Of a stretch of DNA of 64,000 nucleotides, positions 23,190 through 32,770 are shown one piece after another. The translations under genes and the position numbers were made by a program. A model generated the notes under the pieces. It saw only the letters and a program-made list of their open reading frames with translations, was not told the origin of the DNA and made no database searches. Origin of the DNA: Plantago ovata (lineage: Eukaryota > Streptophyta > Magnoliopsida > Lamiales > Plantaginaceae); contig CM051457.1 of NCBI GenBank assembly GCA_028274465.1, positions 103,725,982 through 103,789,981 on the forward strand, written 5' to 3'. Position 1 is the first letter of the stretch; each line of letters begins with the position of its first letter.

Positions 23190-23870
23190 GTGAAGGCCTC
23201 GATGTTGAGTGAAGGCCTCGAAGTATTTTGAAGGCTTGGTATGCCAAGCGTCTTTTGTAATCACTCTAAAATTATCTCCGAACAATTTCTTTCTTTTGAA
23301 GTTTGTAACGTATAATTAGCTAACTTTTGGAATTTGTCCGATGTTTAACCGTAAGTTATTGGGCCTCGTACACTGGCTTCGAAGAGGATTCGATCAGGCC
23401 TCTTATGTGAGGGTCGCTTGGCCTTGTCGAATCCTTTTTTTGTTAATCTAAGTATTGCTTCAGATCTTTTGTCGATGTTTCAGCTTGTTTTTGCTTTTCA
23501 TTGTTTGTTCTTTGTTATATCCGTCGACATAACAAGATACAGAATCCTTAGTGTCGATCCCTTTTAAGGTTCGAGGGATTCTAGGATAATCGTTAAACAT
23601 AAGTACAAGACCCGTCGGTCGTCTTTGTCTAATGTTATCTATGGCTCGAAATAATGGTTCGAGTCGAAAGATTGTCGGGGGGATTATTACTTCCGTCGAA
23701 CTAATATCCTTCGACAATTTCCAAAGTCTTGTGGACCTTTTCGATGACTAATGGTCGTATTTAAAGGAGACTTGCCCGTCGGTAATCATCCCGTAAATCG
23801 AGATTAGATCATTCGAATGTATTGAGTTTGAGTTGTGATTTGACAAGAATTTCATTCATTTGCATCCCAT
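23190..23870. other. Non-coding spacer of element 2
   Basis: AT-rich and TCGA-rich spacer between the antisense ORF and the palindrome repeats. No coding or RNA feature recognised. Confidence 0.5.
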
Positions 23871-24070
23871 ATCAGTGACGACCCTCGGAGGGTGGTTTGA
23901 CTGGGTGACAAGCTTGTGTAGGCTACAAAAGTTGGTTGATTACTCCATAATCATAAGATATTCCTCATCAGTGACGACCCTTGAAGGGTGGTATGCTAGA
24001 GGAATTCTGACTATCACGTGTTTCTTGAAGTTTTCCTCATCAGTGACGACCCTCGAGGGGTGGTGTGCTA
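23871..24070 (+). repeat. Three-copy tandem repeat with hairpin core (element 2 spacer)
   Basis: Copies of TCAGTGACGACCCTYG-RRGGGTGGT start at about 23872, 23968 and 24039. The cores are ACCCTCGGAGGGT, ACCCTTGAAGGGT and ACCCTCGAGGGGT. The first two form six-pair stems with a paired C-G to T-A change between them. Element 1 has the same motif twice at the same place. Confidence 0.75.
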
Positions 24071-24111
24071 GAGGAATTCGATTGCCAAAAGTGTTCCTTC
24101 TCGACTCTTGC

Positions 24112-25530
24112 TTATGAGTAATACTTCCTGAGATTCTTAATGTTCCAAGGCCTTTGTACTGCTACGCCTTCGAGATCAGAGAGTCGGTAACTTCCATTTG
24201 CTAGGACGGCAGTTACTTGGTACGGACCTTTCCACGGTTCTTCGAACTTGCCCACCTTTTCGAGGATGCTCGCTTTTCGTAATACTAGATCCCCTACGTT
24301 AAGATCTCTTCCAATGAGGTTCTTGTTATAGGCCTTCGTCATCAAGGCTTGGTATCTTAAGATCCGACCTCTTGCCTTTTCCCTTCTGGCGTCGACCATG
24401 TCTAACTCAAAAGCCCGGAGTTCGCCGTTCTTCACGGGCTCGTAGTCTTGTACTCGAAGGGTTTCCACCGCAATTTCACAAGGCACTACTGCTTCGGAGC
24501 CATACACCATACAAAAAGGGGTTTCCTGCGTTGCTGTTCTTTGAGTAGTTCGATAGGCCCACAAAACTCCATGCAGCTCGTCTGCCCAGTCTGCCTTCGA
24601 TGGGCCTAGGCGCTTTTCCAAGTTTTCGATGATGGTTCGATTGGTGACTTCGGTTTGCCCATTAGCTTGAGGGTGGCCAACTGAGGTGAAATTTTGTTTG
24701 ATCCCCAATTCCGAGCACCATGCTTTGATCTTTTTCCCCGTGAATTGAGTTCCGTTATCCGAAACTATAATCCTTGGCAAACCGAAACGGCAGATAATGT
24801 TTCGCCAGATGAAGCTTTGAACTACTCCCTCGGTGATTTTTCCGACTGCCTCGGCTTCGACCCACTTGGAAAAATACTCCACTGCCACGATCAAGAACTT
24901 CTTCTGGTTGGTCGAAGTGGGTAACTTTCCGACAATGTCTATCCCCCACCTGTCGAAGGGGCATGAGACCGGAGTTACTATCATCGGTTCTCCTGGGGCT
25001 GAGCTATTTCGTGCGAAACGCTGACATTCGTCACAAGACTTCGACTTCTTCCTCGAATCTGGAATTATTGTCGGCCAGTAAAACCCTTGTCTCCTGATTT
25101 TTTGGGCCAAAGTCCTTCCTCCCGAATGATTACCGCAGCTCCCAGCATGTACTTCCTCCAAAATGGCCTGCGCCTCTTCTTCATCCACGCACTTCAAGTG
25201 GGGACCGTCGAAAGACCTCTTGTAGAGGTTCGAACCATCCCACAAAAAATTCATGGCCCTTCGCTGAAGTCTTCGTGCTTCGTTTCGATCCGTGGGAATG
25301 ACCCCCTGCTTAAACATCTGCAAAACATGTTTCTTGGTGAGTGGTAATCCCTTTTGGGAAGTGTGTTTCGATAAGACGTTTTTGTCGTCTTTCGAAGGGG
25401 TTGTGTCGAAGGCTTTCAAGTGTACCTTGATATCACTCAACCATTTGTGGCTTGTATCAAGGATGTTGACCTCGGCTTCCCTTTTTCTTTTGAGGTTATT
25501 GGCTCCGATAGTCGGTTGTTGGACTGTCAT
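24112..25530 (-). CDS. Integrase of element 2
   Basis: 472 codons. A linker with QQPTIGANNLKRKR leads to a zinc-binding HHCC region ([18 protein letters not shown] ... CDECQRFA, around residues 130-175). Next come the catalytic core with [23 protein letters not shown] near residue 258, and [16 protein letters not shown] with the conserved E. The C-terminal block ([20 protein letters not shown]) ends in [13 protein letters not shown]. It inserts the cDNA copy into nuclear DNA. Family length and motifs look complete. It is separated from the upstream frame by under 100 bases bounded by GT and AG. Confidence 0.92.
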   Translation of the reverse strand: MTVQQPTIGANNLKRKREAEVNILDTSHKWLSDIKVHLKAFDTTPSKDDKNVLSKHTSQKGLPLTKKHVLQMFKQGVIPTDRNEARRLQRRAMNFLWDGSNLYKRSFDGPHLKCVDEEEAQAILEEVHAGSCGNHSGGRTLAQKIRRQGFYWPTIIPDSRKKSKSCDECQRFARNSSAPGEPMIVTPVSCPFDRWGIDIVGKLPTSTNQKKFLIVAVEYFSKWVEAEAVGKITEGVVQSFIWRNIICRFGLPRIIVSDNGTQFTGKKIKAWCSELGIKQNFTSVGHPQANGQTEVTNRTIIENLEKRLGPSKADWADELHGVLWAYRTTQRTATQETPFCMVYGSEAVVPCEIAVETLRVQDYEPVKNGELRAFELDMVDARREKARGRILRYQALMTKAYNKNLIGRDLNVGDLVLRKASILEKVGKFEEPWKGPYQVTAVLANGSYRLSDLEGVAVQRPWNIKNLRKYYS

Positions 25531-25617
25531 GAGGGTAACCTGTTGTGGATATAAGCATTTTTAAGTATTGGTGAATACTTGGTAAATTCGTTCTTCACGA
25601 ATCGTTGTCATTCGAAA

Positions 25618-28600
25618 TCATACCTGTCGGGTGTTTATGTTCTGTGACGAACTCCCGAATCTCGCCAGTCCATCGGCCACCTTGTTGTGACTTCGAGGTA
25701 TTTGCGTAATTTCCATGCTTTGGAATTGAGCTGCCATAGCCTGAAGCTCCGCGAGGTAAAGTTTCATTGGCTCCTCCTTCGCTTCGAAAGTGCCCGCGTG
25801 CTGTTGGGCTACCAACTGTGAGTCTGTCCGGACAAGTACATGTTTCGCTCCTCCTTCGAGTGAGAGTCGAAGTCCGATTAAGACTGCCTCGTACTCCGCC
25901 TCGTTGTTGGTTGCCGGAAAAGCTAGTCTGATAGCGAAATCTAGCTCCACACCGTCCGGGTCCGTCATGTGAACTCCGACTCCTCCTTGGCCCCTTGTCG
26001 ATGATCCGTCGACGTATAGTTCCCACCGTGCTTCGAGATTTTCTCCCTTTTCGGCCATTTCAGTGGTTAGTACGAGGTTAATGTCCTCGTTGACTCCGAG
26101 GAAGAAATCGGCTAAGACCTGAGCTTTCTTCGAGCTGGGACTTTGGAATTCGAGAGAATATTCCATTAACTCGACCGACCATCGCACAAGTCTTCCCGAA
26201 AGGTCTGGCTTCCCGAGAATCCTTTTCAAAGGTTGAGAAGTAAGAACCACTATTCCGTGTGCTTGGAAATAGGGTCGAAGACGCCTCGAAGCCAACACCA
26301 CACTGTAAGCAAATTTTTCGATGTCGAGGTAATTTACTTTGGGTTTAGTGAGGACCTTGCTAAGATAGTAGATTGGATATTGTTGGTTGTCTTCGATCCG
26401 AACTAGGACAGAGCTGACGACTTCCCGAGAAATGGCCACATGCAAGTATAAGACTTCTCCGGTCTTAGGTTTTGACAGTAACGGCGGTCGAGACAAGTGG
26501 TCCTTCAGATCGGCCAAAGCCTTTTCACTTTCGGCTCCCCACTCGAAACATTTTGCATTCTGGAGAACTTTGAAGAAAGGTAGGCTCTTTTCTCCTGACC
26601 GTGAGATAAATCGACTCAGAGCGATTACCCGACCTACCAACTTCTGTACCTCGTTTATGCTTCGAGGGCTTGGAAACTCCTGGATCGCCTTAATTTTGTC
26701 CGGGTTGGCCTCGATTCCTCGCTGGGTGACCATGTACCCTAGGAACTTTCCTCCCTTAACGCCGAACGTACACTTCGACGGATTGAGCTTCATCCCGAAT
26801 TTCCTCAAGATGTCGAAACATCTTCCTAAGTTCTCCACATGCTCTTGTGCCTTCAAACTTTTCACAAGCATATCGTCGACATAAACCTCCATGGTTCTTC
26901 CGATTTCCTTTTCGAACATCATGTTCACTAAACGCTGGTAAGTGGCTCCCGCATTTCGTAGTCCGAAAGGCATGACTCGAAATGAGTAGACTCCCGAGTG
27001 GGTAACGAAAGCCGTTTTATCCATGTCGTCCTTTGCCATCGGGACTTGATGGTACCCTTGGAAAGCGTCCATGAAACTTAATCTCTCTGCCCCAGCAGTG
27101 GAGTCGACCAGTTGGTCAATTCGAGGGAGAGGGTATGGGTCTCGAGGGCAACGCTTATTGAGGTCCGTGAAGTCGTTGCACATCCTCCACTTCCCGTTGC
27201 CTTTGCTAACCAGGACCACGTTGCACAGCCAGTCCGAAAACTGTGTTGGCTTGATGTGTCCCGCCCTTAGGAGCTTGGCCACCTCTTCGTCAATTATCAG
27301 ATTCTTCTCTCGGCTGAAGTTTCTCTGCTTCTGGCTTACTGGTCTCGCCTTGGGATCCACATTAAGCCGATGCACTATAATTCGGGGGTCAATGCCTCGA
27401 AGGTCACTTGTTCCCCATGCGAAAACGTCTGCATTTGCTTGAAGAAAAAGCACCAATGCCAGCTCAAGTTCTTCGGGTAGATCGGCTGCTATCTTGGTGG
27501 TTCTTCCGGGATAATCTTCCGACAAAGAAAGGTCCTTGACTTCTGAACAGGGTTCTAGACGTTCCTTCTCGGAGTGGCTCGAAGGAAAGTCTAGTGGGTC
27601 TCCTTCGACGATCAAACACTGCTTCTTATCCGATGGTTTCGACATCTCTCCCTCGGAAGGGGAAACTGCCTCGACGGACTTAGACGACTTGGTAGAAACA
27701 CAGTAGCACTCCCAGGCTTCTTTTGGGTCGCCCTTGACCTCACCCGCCCCCGCTTTCGTGGGGAACTTTACCTTCAGATGGTAGGTCGACACCACGGCTT
27801 GGAATTGATTGATTCCCGGCCTGCCGAAAAGGATGTTATAACCCATTTCGCTGTCTACCACAACATACTGACAATGATAGGTTGCCTTGTTTGGTTTTGT
27901 TCCGAGGGAAGTTAGTAACCAAATGGTCCCCAAAGGCTTGACTACAGCTCCTCCGAATCCTGATAGGTTTGTCGAAACATCCGTAAAGCCCGTTCCTTCG
28001 ATCTGCATCTTTCTCAAAGTGGCTACCGTAATCACATTAACCGAGCTTCCCGTATCGACTAGGACTTTGCTCACCCCAAAACCCGACACGACCATGGAGA
28101 TGACCAGAGGGAAGTTGGGTTCTTGATTTCGTGTCACCTGGGGGTCGGGCAAGTCTGAGGCGTCGAAACTTAATGCGATCGGGTGAGCCTCGAGGCTTCC
28201 TACATTGAAAGTTGGGTTACCAGCCGTGTAAGCGCTTCGCATCCTTCGTGCCGTTCGATCCCTTTCCTTTCGAGAGTCACCACCTGTTGGTCCTCCAGCT
28301 ATGTACTTGATCTCACCATGTATTGGTGAGTTTTCGAGGTCATCCTCGGATCGAACATCCCTTGACTCTCGGAACATGGTTGATTGTTGCGGAAGAGGCG
28401 GCCTGGGTGGTTGAGAAGCTTCGGGTTTTCCGTGTCTTATGGATAAAATCCCGTTCGAGTCTCTGTACTCTTCGACGTAACCCTCCGCTACAATGCGTTC
28501 TAACTCGGCTGTGAGTTCGATGCACCTGTCCGTGTCATGGCCTCGCTGCTTGTGAAATTTGCAATATTCTTGCGAGTTTCTGGTGGTATTGGTTTCCTTG

Positions 28601-30120
28601 TGTTTTCTGGGCCATCTCGTACCTGGTAACCCTTCGACGATGGAGAACACTTGCCGCTGTGGATACTTGATTACCCTTGGGTTCTTTCTTGGGGGGCGTT
28701 TGTCGGAATAAACCCTGTCCCTCGGTTGTTCCTTGACTGGTTCTACACGGTCCTTTCTGGGGGATCGCTCTCTTCGAGTTGGTACCTCGAACGCCAACTT
28801 GGCTTCCTTGTTCATCCTCTCCTCTTCGATGTACTTGTTCACGATGTTTGACAAGTCCTCGGGAGTCTCCGGTTTCTCCCTCGAAACTTCTGATGCGAGC
28901 CCCCTATTTCGAGTGTTGGAAAAGAGGGTCTGCCTTCGGAAGTGCATGGGATGGTCGTCTACCTGCAATGCCACCGCATTGAATCTCTGCCACCACTTTC
29001 GAAGAGGTTCGTCTTCCTTTTGGATAATATCTTGAAGGCAACTGCTTGCTTGTCTTGACTTTTTGTAATCTGTGAAATGACCCAAGAAGGCATGTACTAG
29101 ATCCGCATAGGATCGAATGGACCCCGTCGGCATGTTATAATACCATTCTGTGGCCACTCCCTCGAGGGTTCCTGGAAAGACTATCACCATGTCCTTTTCC
29201 GTGTGTCCATATGTCTGCATCATGTTTTCAAATTTCACCCTATGTTCATGAGGACATGTGGTCCCTGAGTACTTGGGCAAATTTTTCGGCACTCTCTGGT
29301 TCGAAGGGATAGAATGGCTCATAAGTCTTCGCGACAAGGGATTAGGTGCGAAGCCGGTTTCCTTCGCGGGACGTTCTCTCCTCTCATCGTACTTTCTAGC
29401 CTCCCTTTCGTCTCTCCTCCTAAAATCGTCAAGATCTGAGCGGGGTCTCCTGGTCTTTTCCTTCTTCTTCCGATCATGGGCTCGGAGAAGTTCGTCATAC
29501 TTTTCCCTCTTTTTCTCGAGTGTCCTTCTGTCTCTATCGAAACGATCCTCATCTGAGGAGTCGGAGTCATCCGGAATCGTGTACACCGAGTGGGTGCGTG
29601 GTTGATCCTTTTCCACTTCTTTCCCCTTGCGGGATGGATGTCTCTCCCGAGGAGTGACTATCGAACTCTCGGCTAAGCTCTCCGTAGTCTTTCGCTTCGA
29701 GGGTACCTGAATTCGACTATGAGTACCTTCCGTTTTGGCCGAATGCGTGCTGTGCTGATTGCTTCTCGTGGAAAGACTGGGTCTCGACTTTTCCTTCACC
29801 ACGACCGACGCTAACTGAGGTTTCTTTGGGGGGAGTCTTCCGTCGACAACGGTTTCGCAAACCGTTCTCACGAATTGTGTGAGTTGTCCTTCCGTTATCA
29901 ACATTGGTGGGCCCGTTGGAGGGGCGAGGGGTTGCGTAGATTCTCCCGAGTGGGGATTGTCTTGTCGGCTGGATTCCATTGATTCTTCATCTTCTTCTCG
30001 TTCAGATTCAACACGAGAGGGTTCTGGAATCATGGGTACCTGGGTCATGCTTTCTACATTCCGGTGTTCCCTAGCCGATGCTCCTGGGGTCTTCTTCTTC
30101 TTTGTCATGGCTGGACACAC
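25618..30120 (-). CDS. Gag-protease-RT-RNase H polyprotein of element 2
   Basis: One frame of 1500 codons. Gag: a basic, serine-rich N-terminus, then FPGTLEGVATEWYYNMPTGS and QRFNAVALQVDDHPMHF (residues ~270-400). Knuckle-like YCKFHKQRGHDTDRC lies near residue 520. Retropepsin VLVDTGSSVNVIT is near 687. RT has WLCNVVLVSKGNGKWRMC, FMDAFQGYHQVPMA and YVDDMLVKS near 1080. The gypsy RNase H region has LPFFKVLQNAK and YFQAHGIVVLTSQPLKRIL. A second RNase H domain starts ELYVDGSSTRGQGGVGVHM near 1370 and ends DGLARFGSS; this extra copy is a Tat hallmark. The whole-length frame agrees with the near-identical LTRs. Confidence 0.95.
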   Translation of the reverse strand: MCPAMTKKKKTPGASAREHRNVESMTQVPMIPEPSRVESEREEDEESMESSRQDNPHSGESTQPLAPPTGPPMLITEGQLTQFVRTVCETVVDGRLPPKKPQLASVVVKEKSRPSLSTRSNQHSTHSAKTEGTHSRIQVPSKRKTTESLAESSIVTPRERHPSRKGKEVEKDQPRTHSVYTIPDDSDSSDEDRFDRDRRTLEKKREKYDELLRAHDRKKKEKTRRPRSDLDDFRRRDEREARKYDERRERPAKETGFAPNPLSRRLMSHSIPSNQRVPKNLPKYSGTTCPHEHRVKFENMMQTYGHTEKDMVIVFPGTLEGVATEWYYNMPTGSIRSYADLVHAFLGHFTDYKKSRQASSCLQDIIQKEDEPLRKWWQRFNAVALQVDDHPMHFRRQTLFSNTRNRGLASEVSREKPETPEDLSNIVNKYIEEERMNKEAKLAFEVPTRRERSPRKDRVEPVKEQPRDRVYSDKRPPRKNPRVIKYPQRQVFSIVEGLPGTRWPRKHKETNTTRNSQEYCKFHKQRGHDTDRCIELTAELERIVAEGYVEEYRDSNGILSIRHGKPEASQPPRPPLPQQSTMFRESRDVRSEDDLENSPIHGEIKYIAGGPTGGDSRKERDRTARRMRSAYTAGNPTFNVGSLEAHPIALSFDASDLPDPQVTRNQEPNFPLVISMVVSGFGVSKVLVDTGSSVNVITVATLRKMQIEGTGFTDVSTNLSGFGGAVVKPLGTIWLLTSLGTKPNKATYHCQYVVVDSEMGYNILFGRPGINQFQAVVSTYHLKVKFPTKAGAGEVKGDPKEAWECYCVSTKSSKSVEAVSPSEGEMSKPSDKKQCLIVEGDPLDFPSSHSEKERLEPCSEVKDLSLSEDYPGRTTKIAADLPEELELALVLFLQANADVFAWGTSDLRGIDPRIIVHRLNVDPKARPVSQKQRNFSREKNLIIDEEVAKLLRAGHIKPTQFSDWLCNVVLVSKGNGKWRMCNDFTDLNKRCPRDPYPLPRIDQLVDSTAGAERLSFMDAFQGYHQVPMAKDDMDKTAFVTHSGVYSFRVMPFGLRNAGATYQRLVNMMFEKEIGRTMEVYVDDMLVKSLKAQEHVENLGRCFDILRKFGMKLNPSKCTFGVKGGKFLGYMVTQRGIEANPDKIKAIQEFPSPRSINEVQKLVGRVIALSRFISRSGEKSLPFFKVLQNAKCFEWGAESEKALADLKDHLSRPPLLSKPKTGEVLYLHVAISREVVSSVLVRIEDNQQYPIYYLSKVLTKPKVNYLDIEKFAYSVVLASRRLRPYFQAHGIVVLTSQPLKRILGKPDLSGRLVRWSVELMEYSLEFQSPSSKKAQVLADFFLGVNEDINLVLTTEMAEKGENLEARWELYVDGSSTRGQGGVGVHMTDPDGVELDFAIRLAFPATNNEAEYEAVLIGLRLSLEGGAKHVLVRTDSQLVAQQHAGTFEAKEEPMKLYLAELQAMAAQFQSMEITQIPRSHNKVADGLARFGSSSQNINTRQV

Positions 30121-30169
30121 GGTAACACTCTTCCTTTGTTCTTCGACTAAGGCTTTTTGTCCCTATTTC

Positions 30170-30187
30170 CCACAGACGGCGCCAAGA
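30170..30187 (-). promoter_or_regulatory. Primer-binding site of element 2
   Basis: The minus strand reads TCT, then TGGCGCCGTCTGTGGG directly after the LTR end. It is identical to the site in element 1. Confidence 0.8.
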
Positions 30188-30661
30188 TGATACTGTAAAA
30201 ATACGGTCACGTGGAGCGCATCATCTCTCTTCCCATACTGGCCGATAGGACGAGTTTTATCCACGGAATGAAGAACTTGAACCTGTCGAAAACAAGAGGG
30301 ATAGAGTGTTAAGGGGTAGGACCCGATCTACCTCAGTTAGATCGGGTATGAATCAACGTTGGAAGTATGTGTAAGGATTTGGGCAGCATGCATGCATAAA
30401 ATCTGAGAATAGTTGTGTGTTATGGCAATAAATGCATGAGTATTTATAGGATACGAATGTGGGACCCCCCAAAATAGTCACGGATGTTTGCTATGGACCG
30501 GACAAAAGGACGTCCTGTCAGTACTAGGTAGTACTATGGTCTCCTTCGACCCCAGGTGCTTTCGAGGGACTCCGTTCGAGGGGCCATACTTCGAGAGCTT
30601 TCCTTGTGCGGCTTTTATTGCCTATTGTTCGATCTGTACTCGTCCCATAATCCCCTCATCA
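30188..30661 (-). repeat. 5' LTR of element 2
   Basis: 474 bp, a near-identical partner of 19464-19937, followed by the target duplication GTACG. It contains a minus-strand TATAAATA at the equivalent position, so it probably promotes gag-pol. Confidence 0.96.
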
Positions 30662-30666
30662 GTACG

Positions 30667-31050
30667 GATCATAAAGCATGCACTTGATGGGGTCGTAGCT
30701 CCATTTGTCTCTAGAGATGCAAGTCCAATCTGAGATACAAATAACAAATGTTCGAGATAAATCCAGTAGTACAATCGAAGGATTTATGCTGCAGAGTTGA
30801 ACGAGAGAAAACTACTCCAGTATGCTAGTATCCGGTTTTGTCAAGCTATATGCCTATAACGTATTCAAGAAGTCTGTAAAATTCATGCAAAAACTAGTCA
30901 AAATTAAAAAGTTTCAAGAACAACAGTGCTTGCATAATCCAACATCTATATAGTCTCCTGAAATCTATACATTTTTTTTATAAGCTTATACAATGGAGTT
31001 GATGGGTAAAGTCTTCTAACTTAAATAAAATGAATTGCACATTTTTGTAG
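30667..31050. other. Intergenic, continuation of the VAL-like gene flank
   Basis: Host sequence resumes after element 2. There is a short open stretch (HALDGVVAPFVSRDASPI) but no support for an exon. Otherwise AT-rich with nothing recognised. Confidence 0.4.
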
Positions 31051-31892
31051 GGGTCATTTGCATATGGTACCCCTGTTAGTGTTTTTAATTACATCGAGGC
31101 CCCCCTTAGTCCGGAGTTTACATCCATACCCTGACTAGTTGAAATTAATTACATTTGGATCCACGAACTTGACTTTTCGCGAACTTATTCATTGAAATTA
31201 CTTTCTTACCCTTAGTCAATTATTAGATTTTTAAGTTGACCAAACAATTTGAGATTTTATTTATTACATTTTTAACCCAAATATTTTTATTTTTACAAAC
31301 TTAACACTATTTATTTAAAAACGAACCCACATAATTTTATAATATTTCAAAATGGTCTAAAAACTTATTTAAAAACAAACCCTATAAAAAAAAATATTTC
31401 AATATAGTCCTAAATTATTAAAAAAAAAAAAAAAAAAAGAAAAACAAAAAAAAAACAATTCCGATTGCTCCAAACCGGAGCTGTTTAACAGCTCCGGATC
31501 TGGAGCTTTTACAGCTCCGGTTTGGAGCTGTTAAACAGCTCCGATCCGGAGCTGTGATCCGGAGCTGTACAGCTCCAAATCGGAGCTTTTACAGCTCCGA
31601 TTTTGGGCTATACAGTCCCAAAATCGGAGCTGCTCCGACGCCGGTACCGGAATTGATGAAGAAGAAGATGGGAAAAGAAAAAATAAAAAATAAAATAAGA
31701 AGAGTTAAGGGTATTAAAAACTTAATTTTTCTTTTTTGGAGCTAAGGCCGTGTTTGGATGAACTGGAATGAACAGTGCCGCTTTTTTTTGTCAACACAAA
31801 ATTAGGGAAATGGGGCTATATGTAATTCTGGGACTAACGGGGTGGTAGATGAAAAGAGGTGTCCCAGTAGGGGTACCATATGATATTTACCC
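31051..31892. mobile_element. Mutator-type MITE with 9-bp target duplication
   Basis: 842 bp flanked by TTTTTGTAG at 31042-31050 and 31893-31901. The ends are inverted repeats: GGGTCATTTG then CATATGGTACCCCT on the left, and the complement of GGGTAAATAT then CATATGGTACCCCT on the right (20 of 24 positions agree). A 9-bp duplication points to the Mutator superfamily. There is no transposase. The interior contains an A-rich tract and a dense hairpin array (31462-31637). Confidence 0.85.
31462..31637. repeat. Array of GGAGCT/AGCTCC hairpins
   Basis: About 175 bases contain GGAGCT or its complement AGCTCC around a dozen times, arranged as successive palindromes. Examples are CCGGAGCTGTT + T + AACAGCTCCGG (31475-31497), GGAGCTGTTAAACAGCTCC, GGAGCTGTACAGCTCC, ATCGGAGCT-TTTAC-AGCTCCGAT and ATTTTGGG-loop-CCCAAAAT. 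The transcript would fold into a chain of stems. Confidence 0.85.
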
Positions 31893-32030
31893 TTTTTGTA
31901 GGGATTGGTTTTTTGCATGAACCCACCCATAACAACTCAAACTATTAGGGAGTTCCAGATTTCTGGTGTATGCAAGAACACATAAGTCGTAACAACTCTA
32001 TGGTTATGAGTTATGAACACATAAGTAATA

Positions 32031-32431
32031 TGATGGATACCTAGCTGGACCTGGCCCAATAATAAGTGTCCGCGGGCGGACGCATTCCAACCTTAATGGC
32101 GCCGACGGCTAGGGTTATACTAGAGTTAGGGTTTTTGTCTTATTTTATGATTTCTATAATATTTTTTTGTTGGCTTAGCCCATTATTATTTGATGCCCAG
32201 TAAGTTAGGCCTGCTTAGCTAGTCCTATAAATACACATGTAAGACTTCATTATTTTTTATTCCAGTCAATAAACTCGTGAGTTCATCTCTAGATTGTGGC
32301 CTTGTGTCTTAATTTGACCTTGCGACATGGGAAGATTGTCCAACATTACCGTGATCGCGTTAGGAGAAATCGTTACTTTAGCAGCAAATCCATGTAATTC
32401 TTCTGTTTTACCTTGTTTAATATTCCTGTCT
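32031..32431 (+). repeat. 5' LTR of the gag-plus-unknown element
   Basis: Starts TGATGGATACC after AGTAATA. The end is set where similarity to the right copy stops (ATATTCCTGTCT). It contains the TATA box CTATAAATACACATG. No convincing primer site follows. Confidence 0.7.
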
Positions 32432-32770
32432 TGCTACATATCCATCAGCTTGGAATCTAGAGTCTGGTTTGAAGAATCCTAATTCACGCTTCCGCACAAG
32501 GAGATCGAAGACGGTTCATTCTGTCGAAATTCGAAATTCTTTTCTATTTTGAATTTCCGCGCAAATCTGCCAGCACTGCGCAGCCATAGAAAAATGAAGT
32601 TTTCCATTGATCAAACCGTTGGATCATCACCAAATTTTGACAGCAGCTAGCCAACACGTCGATTGAAGTTGGACGGTGGAGATCGGAAAAAATATCGTTT
32701 GGTTGGACAGATATGATGTCGCAGAGGCTGTTAATGAAGATCCAAATTTGCTTTTCCAAAGTTAGGAAAG

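Larger units (their letters stand above)
19464..30661 (-). mobile_element. Ty3/gypsy LTR retrotransposon, Tat-like, young and looks whole (element 2)
   Basis: 11,198 bp on the minus strand, with 474-bp LTRs at both ends and a perfect 5-bp target duplication GTACG (19459-19463 and 30662-30666). The LTRs differ at only two positions by my reading, so insertion is recent on an evolutionary scale. Order on the minus strand: LTR, primer site, a 1500-codon Gag-PR-RT-RNase H frame, an integrase frame, a spacer with tandem palindromes, an antisense ORF, polypurine tract, LTR. No clear break was seen in the gag-pol frames. A short GT...AG-bounded gap between the RNase H and integrase frames looks like a small intron, in line with splicing known in Tat/Ogre elements. 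Confidence 0.95.

Noticed and set aside
23871-24070. CRISPR-like look of three spaced palindromic repeats
   Set aside because: Only three diverged copies inside a plant retrotransposon, with uneven spacing; a tandem duplication is the correct reading.
28323-30190. Plus-strand frames opposite gag-pol of element 2
   Set aside because: Shadows of the 1500-codon gag-pol frame.
30488-30733. Frame crossing from the LTR into the flank at 30.6 kb
   Set aside because: It joins LTR sequence to host DNA across the insertion point, so it cannot be an original exon.
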